Shown: one piece after another, positions 7,727 through 14,717 of the stretch | Position numbering within the stretch: position 1 is the first letter of the stretch | Layout of the letters: each line of letters starts with the position of its first letter | NCBI GenBank assembly: GCA_964578745.1 | Contig: CAZODZ010000009.1 | Coordinates: 1 to 30,245 of the forward strand | Length of the DNA: 30,245 nucleotides | Direction: 5' to 3' | DNA from: SKVJ01 sp964578745 | GTDB lineage: Bacteria; Chloroflexota; Dehalococcoidia; GIF9; AB-539-J10 | Position numbers and translations under genes: made by a program | The notes under the pieces: generated by a model | Database searches by the model: none | What the model saw: the letters and a program-made list of their open reading frames with translations, nothing else | Told to the model about the DNA's origin: nothing

Positions 7727-8374
7727 ATGGATGGCACGTGGTGGTTACTTCCTGTCCTCATTGTGGTGGCTGTTGGGGTCACGGCGGGGTACTTCTTCGG
7801 CAGGAAGACGAATGCAACCCTGATGAAGGCCTACGCAAATGCACTTGAGAACTCGTTGAAGCCGATTGACCAAGACTACACGTGGCTCGGAGGATATGTT
7901 GGCTACAGGGCTACGTACAAAGTCAAGAACGACATAGTGAAGCAGGTCAAGGCGACGCTGCACTTACGTCCGCGCATGAGCATGCTGTATCTCCCAGTTG
8001 CCCGTTTCACGATGCCCAGCGATAAACTCTTCATGGTGTTTGAGTGCAAACAGAGCCTGCCGGGTGAGGCCCACCTTATCAGGAAGGGCATGTATCGTGT
8101 GCTGCCTGCGGGCATAGAAGACGAGGACAGATTTCGCCGTCGCGATGTCACAGTCGGAGGAGAGGATTTCCGGTTGCTGTCTCTCGACTCCCGAGGCGAG
8201 AAAGAGATAATGCGCTGGGCGGAAGATCTCCGCGCCGACGACTACTCTATGGTCAAGCACCTGTCATACACCTCGAGCACCAACGTTGTGTATGCGTACA
8301 TAGAACCCGACGAGGCTCTCATCTCCGCAATTGTGAGTACTGCCCCCCGGTTCGCCGCTAGAATAGCCCACTAG
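7727..8374 (+). CDS. Membrane-anchored protein of unknown function
   Basis: Protein of 215 aa, no family recognised. An N-terminal hydrophobic segment (about residues 5-27, WWLLPVLIVVAVGVTAGYFF) is followed by GRKTN, giving a single anchor with the rest probably cytoplasmic by the positive-inside rule. The soluble part is mixed alpha/beta and rich in charged residues, with no enzyme motif I can name. ATG 7727 is preceded by AAAGGA. It lies 39 nt after the ArsA-like ATPase in the same direction, so it is probably in the same operon. A membrane anchor or receptor for the ATPase is a reasonable guess, not shown by sequence. Confidence 0.75.
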   Translation: MDGTWWLLPVLIVVAVGVTAGYFFGRKTNATLMKAYANALENSLKPIDQDYTWLGGYVGYRATYKVKNDIVKQVKATLHLRPRMSMLYLPVARFTMPSDKLFMVFECKQSLPGEAHLIRKGMYRVLPAGIEDEDRFRRRDVTVGGEDFRLLSLDSRGEKEIMRWAEDLRADDYSMVKHLSYTSSTNVVYAYIEPDEALISAIVSTAPRFAARIAH

Positions 8375-8481
8375 AGACGGCTTTCACGAACGCGCCTCGG
8401 GCACGAACCGCTTTGGCGGCTGGCGCTTTTGCGCGGTCATATGCAAGCTGGTAAGCTACAAGCCCCGGAGGTTTTTTGCAC

Positions 8482-9825
8482 ATGCCAGACCAGGTTACGA
8501 TGGACAAGATTGTGTCGCTATGCAAGCGCCGAGGATTTATCTTTCAAAGTAGTGAGATATACGGCGGGCTTGCCAGCTGCTGGGACTATGGGCCGGTGGG
8601 AGTTGAACTCAAGAGGAACGTCAAGAATGCGTGGTGGCGTACCATGGTGGAGGAACGAGGGGATGTGGTTGGCATCGATTCGAGCATCATCATGCACCCG
8701 ATGGTGTGGAAGGCAAGCGGACACCTCGAGAGCTTCACTGACCCACTTGTCGAATGTAAAGTATGTCACCAGCGATGGAGGGCTGACCAGCTTGAGAAGC
8801 AGGTATGCCCCTCTTGTGGCGGTGAATTGACCGACCCGCGCAGCTTTAACCTGATGTTCAAGACATTTATGGGGCCGGTGGAGGAAGCTGCTGCGGTCGT
8901 CTACCTTCGTCCTGAGACTGCGCAGGGAATATTTGTCAACTTCCAGAACGTGGTGACAACGTCTCGAAAGCGCCTTCCTCTCGGGATCGCGCAGATAGGC
9001 AAGTCATTCCGGAACGAGATAACACCGGGCAACTTCACATTCAGGACACGTGAGTTCGAGCAGATGGAGATGGAGTTCTTCGTCAAGCCGGGGACTGATG
9101 AAGAGTGGTATGCGTACTGGGCCGCTGAGCGGTACAAATGGTATGTGAATCTCGGCATACGAGAAGAGAACCTCCGTATGCGGGAGCATGCTGCTGCTGA
9201 ACTGGCGCACTATGCGAAGGCCTGCGTTGATATCGAGTACCTTTTCCCCATCGGGTGGTCTGAGTTGGAGGGTATTGCTAACCGGACTGACTTCGACCTC
9301 CGGCGACACTCGGAATGGAGCGGGAAAGACTTGAGCTACTACGAGGGGACGACGAATGAACGCTACATTCCCTACGTGATTGAGCCGTCAGCGGGGGCGG
9401 ATAGATCGGTGCTCGCCTTTCTCTGTGACGCGTACCGCGAGGAAGAAGTCGAAGGCGCTACGAGGGTGGTGCTCAAGCTGCATCCAGCACTGGCACCCGT
9501 GAAGGTCGCTGTTCTGCCTTTGAGCAGAAACGAACGACTGAGTCCAATGGCACATGATGTGTACAACCGTGTACGTAAGTGTTTCGTCGCGGAGTATGAC
9601 GATACGCAGAGTATCGGCCGACGGTACAGGCGGCAGGACGAGATAGGTACTCCGTTCTGCATCACTATCGATTTTGAATCACTGGAGGACGGCCAGGTTA
9701 CCATTCGCGAGCGTGATTCCCTCGCGCAGATACGGATTCCGGTTGAGGAACTGGTTGAGACGCTCCAGGCCAAGCTTGCCGGGGAGTCATTCGGTACTGA
9801 CCTGTGGGCTGGGGCGAGAACCTGA
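8482..9825 (+). CDS. glyS: Glycyl-tRNA synthetase, alpha2 type
   Basis: Class II synthetase of 447 aa that charges tRNA-Gly; the single-chain homodimeric form (glyQS or GRS1 type) rather than the separate alpha and beta chains. Motifs: N-terminal GLASCWDYGPVGVELK, a zinc-ribbon insertion with CxxC pairs (CKVC and CPSCGG), LRPETAQGIFVNF, motif 2 SFRNEITPGNFTFRTREFEQMEMEFF split by the usual loop, GIANRTDFDL, and motif 3 GADRSVLAFL. The C-terminal anticodon-binding domain is present (VAVLPLSRNE onward). ATG at 8482 has CCGGAGG about 10 nt upstream; the TTG at 8476 is too close. Closed by the strong hairpin at 9844-9879. The 100-bp upstream gap is too short for a T-box leader and shows no such motif. 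Confidence 0.95.
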   Translation: MPDQVTMDKIVSLCKRRGFIFQSSEIYGGLASCWDYGPVGVELKRNVKNAWWRTMVEERGDVVGIDSSIIMHPMVWKASGHLESFTDPLVECKVCHQRWRADQLEKQVCPSCGGELTDPRSFNLMFKTFMGPVEEAAAVVYLRPETAQGIFVNFQNVVTTSRKRLPLGIAQIGKSFRNEITPGNFTFRTREFEQMEMEFFVKPGTDEEWYAYWAAERYKWYVNLGIREENLRMREHAAAELAHYAKACVDIEYLFPIGWSELEGIANRTDFDLRRHSEWSGKDLSYYEGTTNERYIPYVIEPSAGADRSVLAFLCDAYREEEVEGATRVVLKLHPALAPVKVAVLPLSRNERLSPMAHDVYNRVRKCFVAEYDDTQSIGRRYRRQDEIGTPFCITIDFESLEDGQVTIRERDSLAQIRIPVEELVETLQAKLAGESFGTDLWAGART

Positions 9826-9843
9826 GGAGCGGTGGATGGATAG

Positions 9844-9879
9844 CATATTAGAGGCGCCCCCTTGGGCGCCTCTAATATG
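9844..9879. terminator. Bidirectional hairpin terminator between glyS and etfA
   Basis: A perfect 16-bp stem (CATATTAGAGGCGCCC, 9844-9859, with its complement at 9864-9879) with loop CCTT. It sits between the convergent ends of glyS (stop 9825) and etfA (stop 9906). Neither side has a long T-run, so it may work as a bidirectional barrier or a 3'-end-protecting stem. Confidence 0.8.
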
Positions 9880-9905
9880 TGGTTCGCTTGGCGTGGAGGC
9901 AGTGC

Positions 9906-10877
9906 TCAGCCCTTCTTCAGTTGCTCGATCATCTGTGGAACGATCTCATAGAGGTCGCCAACGACCGCATAGTCGGCGGCTCGGAACAGGGCAACTGAGG
10001 GGTCGGAATTGATAGCTACGATGGTGCCGGACTCCCTCATGCCAGCGAGGTGCTGCGGAGAGCCGGAAACGCCACAGCCGATATAGAGCTTGGGCTTCAC
10101 AATTGTGCCACTGAAGCCGACCTGGTGGTCCTTGCTGATCCATCCGTCGTCGACCAGCGGACGGGTGGCCCCGACAACTCCACCGAGTGCATCGGCCAGT
10201 TCCTGAATCATTGAGAAGTCCTCAGCCTTCTTCAGCCCTCTGCCGGCGCAAACGACTACGTCAGCTCCTGCAATGCTGGCTTCCTTCGGTTCGCCCTTGC
10301 CAATCACCTTGACAGGGGACACAACGGCCTCCGCCTTCTTCTTGACTATCTCACCATTCCTTGACTGGTTAGGGCTGGCTGCTTCGAGGGACCGGAACCT
10401 GACCGTTGACATGGCTGGAACTGAGGCTGTCACGACTGTGGCCAGGAAGTTGCCGGTGAAGGCCGGACGGGTCTGTTTGAGAGTGCCGTCCTCCTGCAGT
10501 TCCAGGGCAACGCAATTGGACGTAAGGCCTGCCTCCAGCGCGGCTGCGACCCGTGGTGCCAGCGACTTGCCGACGATAGTCGATCCAAACAGTACAATAT
10601 CCGGTTTTACCTCTGTCATCAGTGCAACGAGGTTCTGCCGGTAATTGAGCGCATCGAAGAATGCGAGAGACTCATCGTCGTAGACGTAGACGGTGTCACT
10701 GCCCGCCACCACCAGTTCCTGTGCCGCGCCCGAAACTCCTGAACCGAGCAAGGCAGAGAAAACACTGCCCCCGGATGCGTCGGCCATCTGCCTGGCCTTG
10801 CCAAGCAGCTCAAAGGTGATTGGGTGTAGCTTCCCACTCTCTTGTTCAGCGTAGACAAGTATGTTCTTCTTCTCCAT
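9906..10877 (-). CDS. etfA: Electron transfer flavoprotein alpha subunit
   Basis: FAD-binding alpha subunit of 323 aa; with EtfB it passes electrons between acyl-CoA dehydrogenases and quinone, NADH or ferredoxin partners. The N-terminal ETF domain has GKSLAPRVAAALEAG and SNCVALEL-type segments. The C-terminal FAD domain carries AGRGLKKAEDF, VGATRPLVDDGWI, the signature QVGFSGTIVKPKLYIGCGVSG, QHLAGM, INSDP and ADYAVVGDLYEIVP. The signature has Phe where Gln or Thr is common. It starts 4 nt after the etfB stop and is last in the transcription unit. Confidence 0.95.
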   Translation of the reverse strand: MEKKNILVYAEQESGKLHPITFELLGKARQMADASGGSVFSALLGSGVSGAAQELVVAGSDTVYVYDDESLAFFDALNYRQNLVALMTEVKPDIVLFGSTIVGKSLAPRVAAALEAGLTSNCVALELQEDGTLKQTRPAFTGNFLATVVTASVPAMSTVRFRSLEAASPNQSRNGEIVKKKAEAVVSPVKVIGKGEPKEASIAGADVVVCAGRGLKKAEDFSMIQELADALGGVVGATRPLVDDGWISKDHQVGFSGTIVKPKLYIGCGVSGSPQHLAGMRESGTIVAINSDPSVALFRAADYAVVGDLYEIVPQMIEQLKKG

Positions 10878-10881
10878 GATT

Positions 10882-11670
10882 CTAGCCTTTCAGCAGCCCT
10901 TCCTTGTCAAGCGCTGCGACAAGTTCGCTGGCGGCACTCTCCCCCTTGATCGTAGCGCCCTTGCGCTTCTTCTCCGGCGAAACCGTGATTGCCTCCACCT
11001 TCGTCGCAGAACCGTGGGGCCCAAGCTTCGACTCGTCGACCGGAAGGTCGGCGGCGGACCACTTCTCCGTCTCCGTCTTTCTCGCGCGCATCTTGTCCTT
11101 GAGTGTGGGGAGCCTCGGAGTATTCAGTTCCTTCGTGCACGTAATCAGGACCGGGAACGGGCACTCGGTCCGTAACGAGCCGGACGCGGTCTCAATGGTC
11201 ACATTGATCTTGTCCTCAGAGACGTCCGATATCTCGGACACAAAGGACATGTGAGGGATCCCGAGGCGTTCGGCGACCTGTGGGCCTATCTGAGAAGTGT
11301 CCCCGTCGACCGTCTTCTCTCCGCAGAGGATAAGATCAAAGTCGCCCACCTTCTTGATGGCGCTCGCCAACGCATACGAAGTGGCGAGCGTATCTGACCC
11401 CCTGAGCTTATCATCAGTGACAAGGATGCCGCGATCGGCGTTACGGGCGATACATTCGCGTAGCACGGCCTCCGCGGTTGGGGGGCCCATGGAGATGGCC
11501 GTCACTGTTGCGCCGAGCTTCTCCTTCATCTGCTGGGCGGCCTCAATGGCGTTCAGGTCGAAGGGGTTGATTTCCAGGTCCGCAGACTTCCGGTCGACCC
11601 AGTTCGTGGATTTGTCGAACTGGACCTTCTCGATGTCGGGCACCTGCTTTGCCAGAACAATAATATGCAA
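10882..11670 (-). CDS. etfB: Electron transfer flavoprotein beta subunit
   Basis: Beta subunit of 262 aa. Visible: LAKQVPDIEKVQFD at the N-terminus, NPFDLNAIEAA, ALRE-type VLRECIARNADRGILVTD, GSDTLATSYALA and the nucleotide-site motif DGDTSQIGPQVAERLG. The last two resemble clostridial ETF proteins, including flavin-bifurcating ones; whether this ETF bifurcates cannot be read from motifs alone. The start is TTG at 11670, fixed by the near-perfect AAGGAGGTG 7 nt upstream. Gap to etfA 4 nt; gap of 115 nt to the acyl-CoA dehydrogenase upstream contains a hairpin. Confidence 0.95.
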   Translation of the reverse strand: MHIIVLAKQVPDIEKVQFDKSTNWVDRKSADLEINPFDLNAIEAAQQMKEKLGATVTAISMGPPTAEAVLRECIARNADRGILVTDDKLRGSDTLATSYALASAIKKVGDFDLILCGEKTVDGDTSQIGPQVAERLGIPHMSFVSEISDVSEDKINVTIETASGSLRTECPFPVLITCTKELNTPRLPTLKDKMRARKTETEKWSAADLPVDESKLGPHGSATKVEAITVSPEKKRKGATIKGESAASELVAALDKEGLLKG

Positions 11671-11737
11671 CTCAGTACACCTCCTTCCTCTCGCCTCTCC
11701 GGCAATAAGGAGGGGCGGGGTGTTTTCACGCCTTTCT

Positions 11738-11771
11738 CAGACAGCGTCGGCAATCTTGCCGACGCTGTCTG
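11738..11771 (-). terminator. Intercistronic hairpin between acyl-CoA dehydrogenase and etfB
   Basis: A perfect 16-bp inverted repeat (CAGACAGCGTCGGCAA, 11738-11753; complement 11756-11771) with a 2-nt centre lies 14 nt past the dehydrogenase stop. There is no U-run after it. It could be a partial terminator, a processing site or a 3' stabiliser that sets expression of etfBA relative to the dehydrogenase. Confidence 0.6.
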
Positions 11772-11785
11772 GCCGTGACATGGAA

Positions 11786-12934
11786 CTAGAATTTGCCCAT
11801 CACATCTCGCGAGATGATGATGCGCATGATCTCCGACGTTCCGCCACCCATCTCAAGGACCTTCGCGTCCCTGAAGAAGCGCTCGACCGGATAATCAGTC
11901 GTATATCCGGGACCGCAGAGGATGTTCATAGCCATGTTGCAGACCCAGGTACACTCCTCGGTGGCGAACACCTTGGCGATCGCTGCTTCCCTGCCTGCTG
12001 GCAGGCCATTGTCCTTCAGCCATGCGGCGTGGAACACGAGATTTCGCGCAATCTCGACGCGTGAGGCCATGTTGGCAATATGGAACTGGATGGCTTGGTT
12101 CTTGCCGATGGGGCGACCGAACTGCACACGTTCCTTTGCGTACTTCACGGCCTGGTCCATTGCCACCTGCATGAGGCCAAGGCCCTGGGTACCAATGCCG
12201 ATGCGGGCAATCTCGAGGGCGGAGAGAGCGAGTGGCATGCCTCTGTGAACCTCGCCCAACACCGCATCGTCCCCGACCTTGCAATCCTCGATGAAATACT
12301 CGGTCGTTGGTGAAGCAGTCGCACCCATTTTGTTCTCGACCTTGCTCATCTTGATGCCCGGGTTGTCGTTGTCGACGATGAACCCTGTGAATGCCGCGGA
12401 GCCATCGCCCGGGTCGGTCCTGGCGAACAGCACGTGGGCATCCGCAATCATCGCGTTGGTAATGTAGTGCTTGGTACCATTGATGACCCACGAGTCGCCT
12501 TTCTTGACGGCCGTCGTCTTCATTGATGCAACGTCGGAACCTGCCTCCGGCTCGGTCGTGGCGAACGAGATGATAGAACCATTGCAGCCAGCCGTAAGGT
12601 ACTTCTTCTTCTGTTCTTCGTTGCCGCCGAGCCTGATGGCATCCATGGCGAGACGCTGTGTGTTGAAGGAGAAGGCGGTTGCGAGACAGCCCTTGGCGAT
12701 CTCTTCCAGAGCAACGAAATGGCCGACAAGGTCAAGCCCTTCGCCACCGTACTCAGACGGAATGTGTATGCCGATCAGGTTCAGCTCTGCCAGCCGCTTG
12801 AGGTTCCTCCTGATTATCTCATAGTCGTGATTCCGATCAGCCTCTTCAGCGGTCTCCTTGAACTCCTCCGCCGCACCTCGCGCAATTTCCCTGATCTCAT
12901 CATGCACATCCGAGAAATACGGGAACTTTCCCAT
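11786..12934 (-). CDS. Acyl-CoA dehydrogenase-family protein lacking the usual catalytic Glu
   Basis: Flavoprotein fold of 382 aa resembling short-chain and butyryl-CoA dehydrogenases, expected to oxidise an acyl-CoA at the alpha-beta bond and pass electrons to ETF, encoded just downstream. Visible: PSEYGGEGLDLVG, FATTEPEAGSD (FAD/acyl-CoA site, about 124-134), WVINGTKHYITN (about 149-160), ALEIARIGIGTQGLG (about 239-253), ERVQFGRPIGKNQAIQF and a C-terminal EMGGGTSEIMR. In SCAD/MCAD the last motif reads YEGT with the catalytic Glu; here that residue is G364. The alternative base position of isovaleryl-CoA dehydrogenase (Glu just before Arg) is A243. E241 lies two residues away and is the nearest candidate base. 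ATG 12934 has AAAGGAGGT. It may be a non-dehydrogenating or altered member. Confidence 0.88.
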   Translation of the reverse strand: MGKFPYFSDVHDEIREIARGAAEEFKETAEEADRNHDYEIIRRNLKRLAELNLIGIHIPSEYGGEGLDLVGHFVALEEIAKGCLATAFSFNTQRLAMDAIRLGGNEEQKKKYLTAGCNGSIISFATTEPEAGSDVASMKTTAVKKGDSWVINGTKHYITNAMIADAHVLFARTDPGDGSAAFTGFIVDNDNPGIKMSKVENKMGATASPTTEYFIEDCKVGDDAVLGEVHRGMPLALSALEIARIGIGTQGLGLMQVAMDQAVKYAKERVQFGRPIGKNQAIQFHIANMASRVEIARNLVFHAAWLKDNGLPAGREAAIAKVFATEECTWVCNMAMNILCGPGYTTDYPVERFFRDAKVLEMGGGTSEIMRIIISRDVMGKF

Positions 12935-12985
12935 GTTCAGCTAACCTCCTTTGAATGGAATGTGGCAACAATTCACATATTGTAT

Positions 12986-13026
12986 ACGTCCCGGGCGGTC
13001 GCTGCAGCGACGGTGGCCTGGGACGT
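12986..13026 (-). terminator. Intercistronic hairpin upstream of acyl-CoA dehydrogenase
   Basis: An interrupted inverted repeat begins ACGTCCCGGGC (12986-12996) and closes with GCCTGGGACGT (13016-13026), with one G-T wobble. A central palindrome TCGCTGCAGCGA (12999-13010) lies inside. It sits 29 nt past the end of the dehydratase-like gene. With no U-run, a processing or attenuating role is as likely as termination. Confidence 0.5.
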
Positions 13027-13054
13027 GTGCAGGCACTGTCTTTCTATGAGGGCG

Positions 13055-14515
13055 CTACTTCTTTGCTGGCTCCTCTATGGGTTCTTCCAGCCCGATGAGC
13101 CTGCGCGCATACTCAATGGACTGTTCCAGACCCGCATTGAGTCGCACCATGAGTTTGGCGCCCTCCGGTGAGCCGCCACCGTGCATGCATCCTGGTACGC
13201 CAGCCCCAAGTGTGAGCCACTCAATAAGTCGCGCTATCTTTGCCCTGGATTCTGCTGAGGACGCTGCCTTGAGGTACTTCTGCACGAGATGTCCGTACTT
13301 GGGATCAGTGAAGTCGGCGTAACTCGGCAGGCAGCCGGTCTCACCGATGCCGCCAGCGATGTCCTGCGCCAGCCGTTTGGTCTCATAGGGCAACGTCCCG
13401 ACATGTACCTTGTTCACGTTGGCGAGAAGCGGGTTGGTGAGCCATGCGCCCGATGGATGCTTCTTGCCCAGTGCCGAGGCGGCTATCCCCATGCCGAAGG
13501 TAGTCTCGTTGTTGATGTACATCTGGATCAGTCTCTCGTTGAAGGCCCTGGTGGACAGGCCGTTAGCACGGGCAATGAGCGCGGCGGCCCCTGCCATCAG
13601 ATCCCCTTGGCCTGCGACGCAACCTCCGATCGCGGCGCGGTATGGCATGATGAAGTTCATGACGGCACTTCCAGAATACTTGAATTCGCCGCACATGAAG
13701 ACACGTTCCTTTGGAACGAACACATCCTCAAAGAAAAGGTAAGCCTGGGTGATGCCGCCGATCTTCACCGGCACGTCAAACCCTTCCTCTACCTCTCTGG
13801 TATCGCTCGGGTGGCGTGCCTCTACAATGGTAAGACCATCGATGTCCTTCGGGATCACAAATGCAATGGCGTAGTCCTTGTCCGGCTCCTTGTACCCGGA
13901 ACCGGGCAGCACAAATATCTCCTGCGCCGCTGCCGTGCCGCAGATCATGACCTTGGCACCCCTCACAACTATGCCATCGTCACGCACGTCAACGACATGC
14001 AGGTTCATGTCGGGGTCGCTCTGCTGTGACGGTGTGAGAGAACGGTCGCCTTTCGGGTCCGTCAGTGCCCCGGACACGGTGATGTCGTTGTCCTGAGCGT
14101 ATCGTAGCCAGTCAGAAAGGCGCCCGTGGTAATCAGTCCCGAGGTCGTGATCCATGTCATATGTGGTCGCCCACATGGAATTGATGCAGTTGTAGCCTGC
14201 ACAACGCCCCCCCGTACACGTGCCTGTGAGATGGTAGGCGACCCGCTTCATCTTGCAATTGGCAATCATGTCTTCCGGCCCCCAGTTGATGGAAAGATAG
14301 CGTGACACCTTCTCGCCGGTCAGGTGCGATGTGGCCGTAAACAGGTCTGCATACTGCGGGTCAAGCGCTGCCGCGTACAGTTGAGCATGTCCTTCGACAG
14401 TCCCTTTCGTATGGGGGTTGGTGGTCACATCCTGGATGAGTTCTCCGAACTTATACATGTTCGGGCGAAGCTTGCGGAGAGATTCCTTGAACTGGTCGGG
14501 AGACTTGAGAGCCAT
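13055..14515 (-). CDS. 4-hydroxybutyryl-CoA dehydratase/HpaB-family flavoprotein with altered cluster ligands
   Basis: Protein of 486 aa, full family length, similar to 4-hydroxybutyryl-CoA dehydratase/vinylacetyl-CoA isomerase (AbfD), which shares its fold with 4-hydroxyphenylacetate 3-monooxygenase. Family segments: HLTGTCTGGRCAG, WATTYDMDHDLGTDYH, GALTDPKGDRS, HVVDVRDDGIVVRGAK, ITQAYLFFEDVFVP and RAAIGGCVAGQGDLMAGAA. AbfD binds a [4Fe-4S] cluster through Cys99, Cys103, His292 and Cys299. Here C100 and C105 are one residue further apart (Cx4C), Tyr292 replaces the His, and C299 is kept; C110 is an extra nearby Cys. AbfD Tyr296 is Ile. The protein may hold a rearranged cluster or none, so AbfD activity should not be assumed. 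ATG 14515 has AAGGAGG. It heads the acyl-CoA dehydrogenase and ETF set. Confidence 0.8.
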   Translation of the reverse strand: MALKSPDQFKESLRKLRPNMYKFGELIQDVTTNPHTKGTVEGHAQLYAAALDPQYADLFTATSHLTGEKVSRYLSINWGPEDMIANCKMKRVAYHLTGTCTGGRCAGYNCINSMWATTYDMDHDLGTDYHGRLSDWLRYAQDNDITVSGALTDPKGDRSLTPSQQSDPDMNLHVVDVRDDGIVVRGAKVMICGTAAAQEIFVLPGSGYKEPDKDYAIAFVIPKDIDGLTIVEARHPSDTREVEEGFDVPVKIGGITQAYLFFEDVFVPKERVFMCGEFKYSGSAVMNFIMPYRAAIGGCVAGQGDLMAGAAALIARANGLSTRAFNERLIQMYINNETTFGMGIAASALGKKHPSGAWLTNPLLANVNKVHVGTLPYETKRLAQDIAGGIGETGCLPSYADFTDPKYGHLVQKYLKAASSAESRAKIARLIEWLTLGAGVPGCMHGGGSPEGAKLMVRLNAGLEQSIEYARRLIGLEEPIEEPAKK

Positions 14516-14602
14516 TGCCGCCTCCTTACTACATAAGAATACCCGGAAGTGATGGTATCACATGCCCTCCGGTTGTGCTAGGCGACCTTGCGGTGAGAGA
14601 AC

Positions 14603-14676
14603 TCGGGGCGAGAGGACTCGAACCTCCGACCTCAGCGTCCCGAACGCTGCGCGCTACCAGACTGCGCTACGCCCCG
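14603..14676 (-). tRNA. tRNA-Pro (CGG anticodon)
   Basis: A 74-nt cloverleaf on the minus strand. Acceptor arm CGGGGCG pairs with CGCCCCG; D arm GCGC-AGTCTGGTA-GCGC; anticodon arm CAGCG-TTCGGGA-CGCTG gives anticodon CGG, reading CCG proline codons; T arm GGAGG-TTCGAGT-CCTCT; discriminator A. CCA is not encoded. Its 5' end lies 28 nt from the start codon of the divergent apgM gene. Confidence 0.97.
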
Positions 14677-14688
14677 TATGTCCGTGCT

Positions 14689-14717
14689 ATTATAGGAGCC
14701 TTCGATGAACGCGGCAA
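14689..14717 (-). promoter_or_regulatory. tRNA-Pro promoter nested in the apgM start region
   Basis: On the minus strand, TTGCCG (14717-14712), a 17-nt spacer and a perfect TATAAT (14694-14689) place a start near 14682, six nt before the tRNA 5' end. The -10 box touches the apgM ribosome site (AGGAG, 14694-14698) and the -35 box lies in the first codons of apgM. Confidence 0.7.

Noticed and set aside
8375..8481. T-box or other riboswitch before glyS
   Set aside because: The gap is only about 100 nt and I found no T-box sequence or specifier stem; promoter-like boxes here (TTGCGC, TAAGCT) are too weak to call.
12968..12983. ACAAT-N6-ATTGT inverted repeat upstream of the acyl-CoA dehydrogenase as an operator
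   Set aside because: Five-base arms are short and AT-rich; no clear promoter overlaps it.
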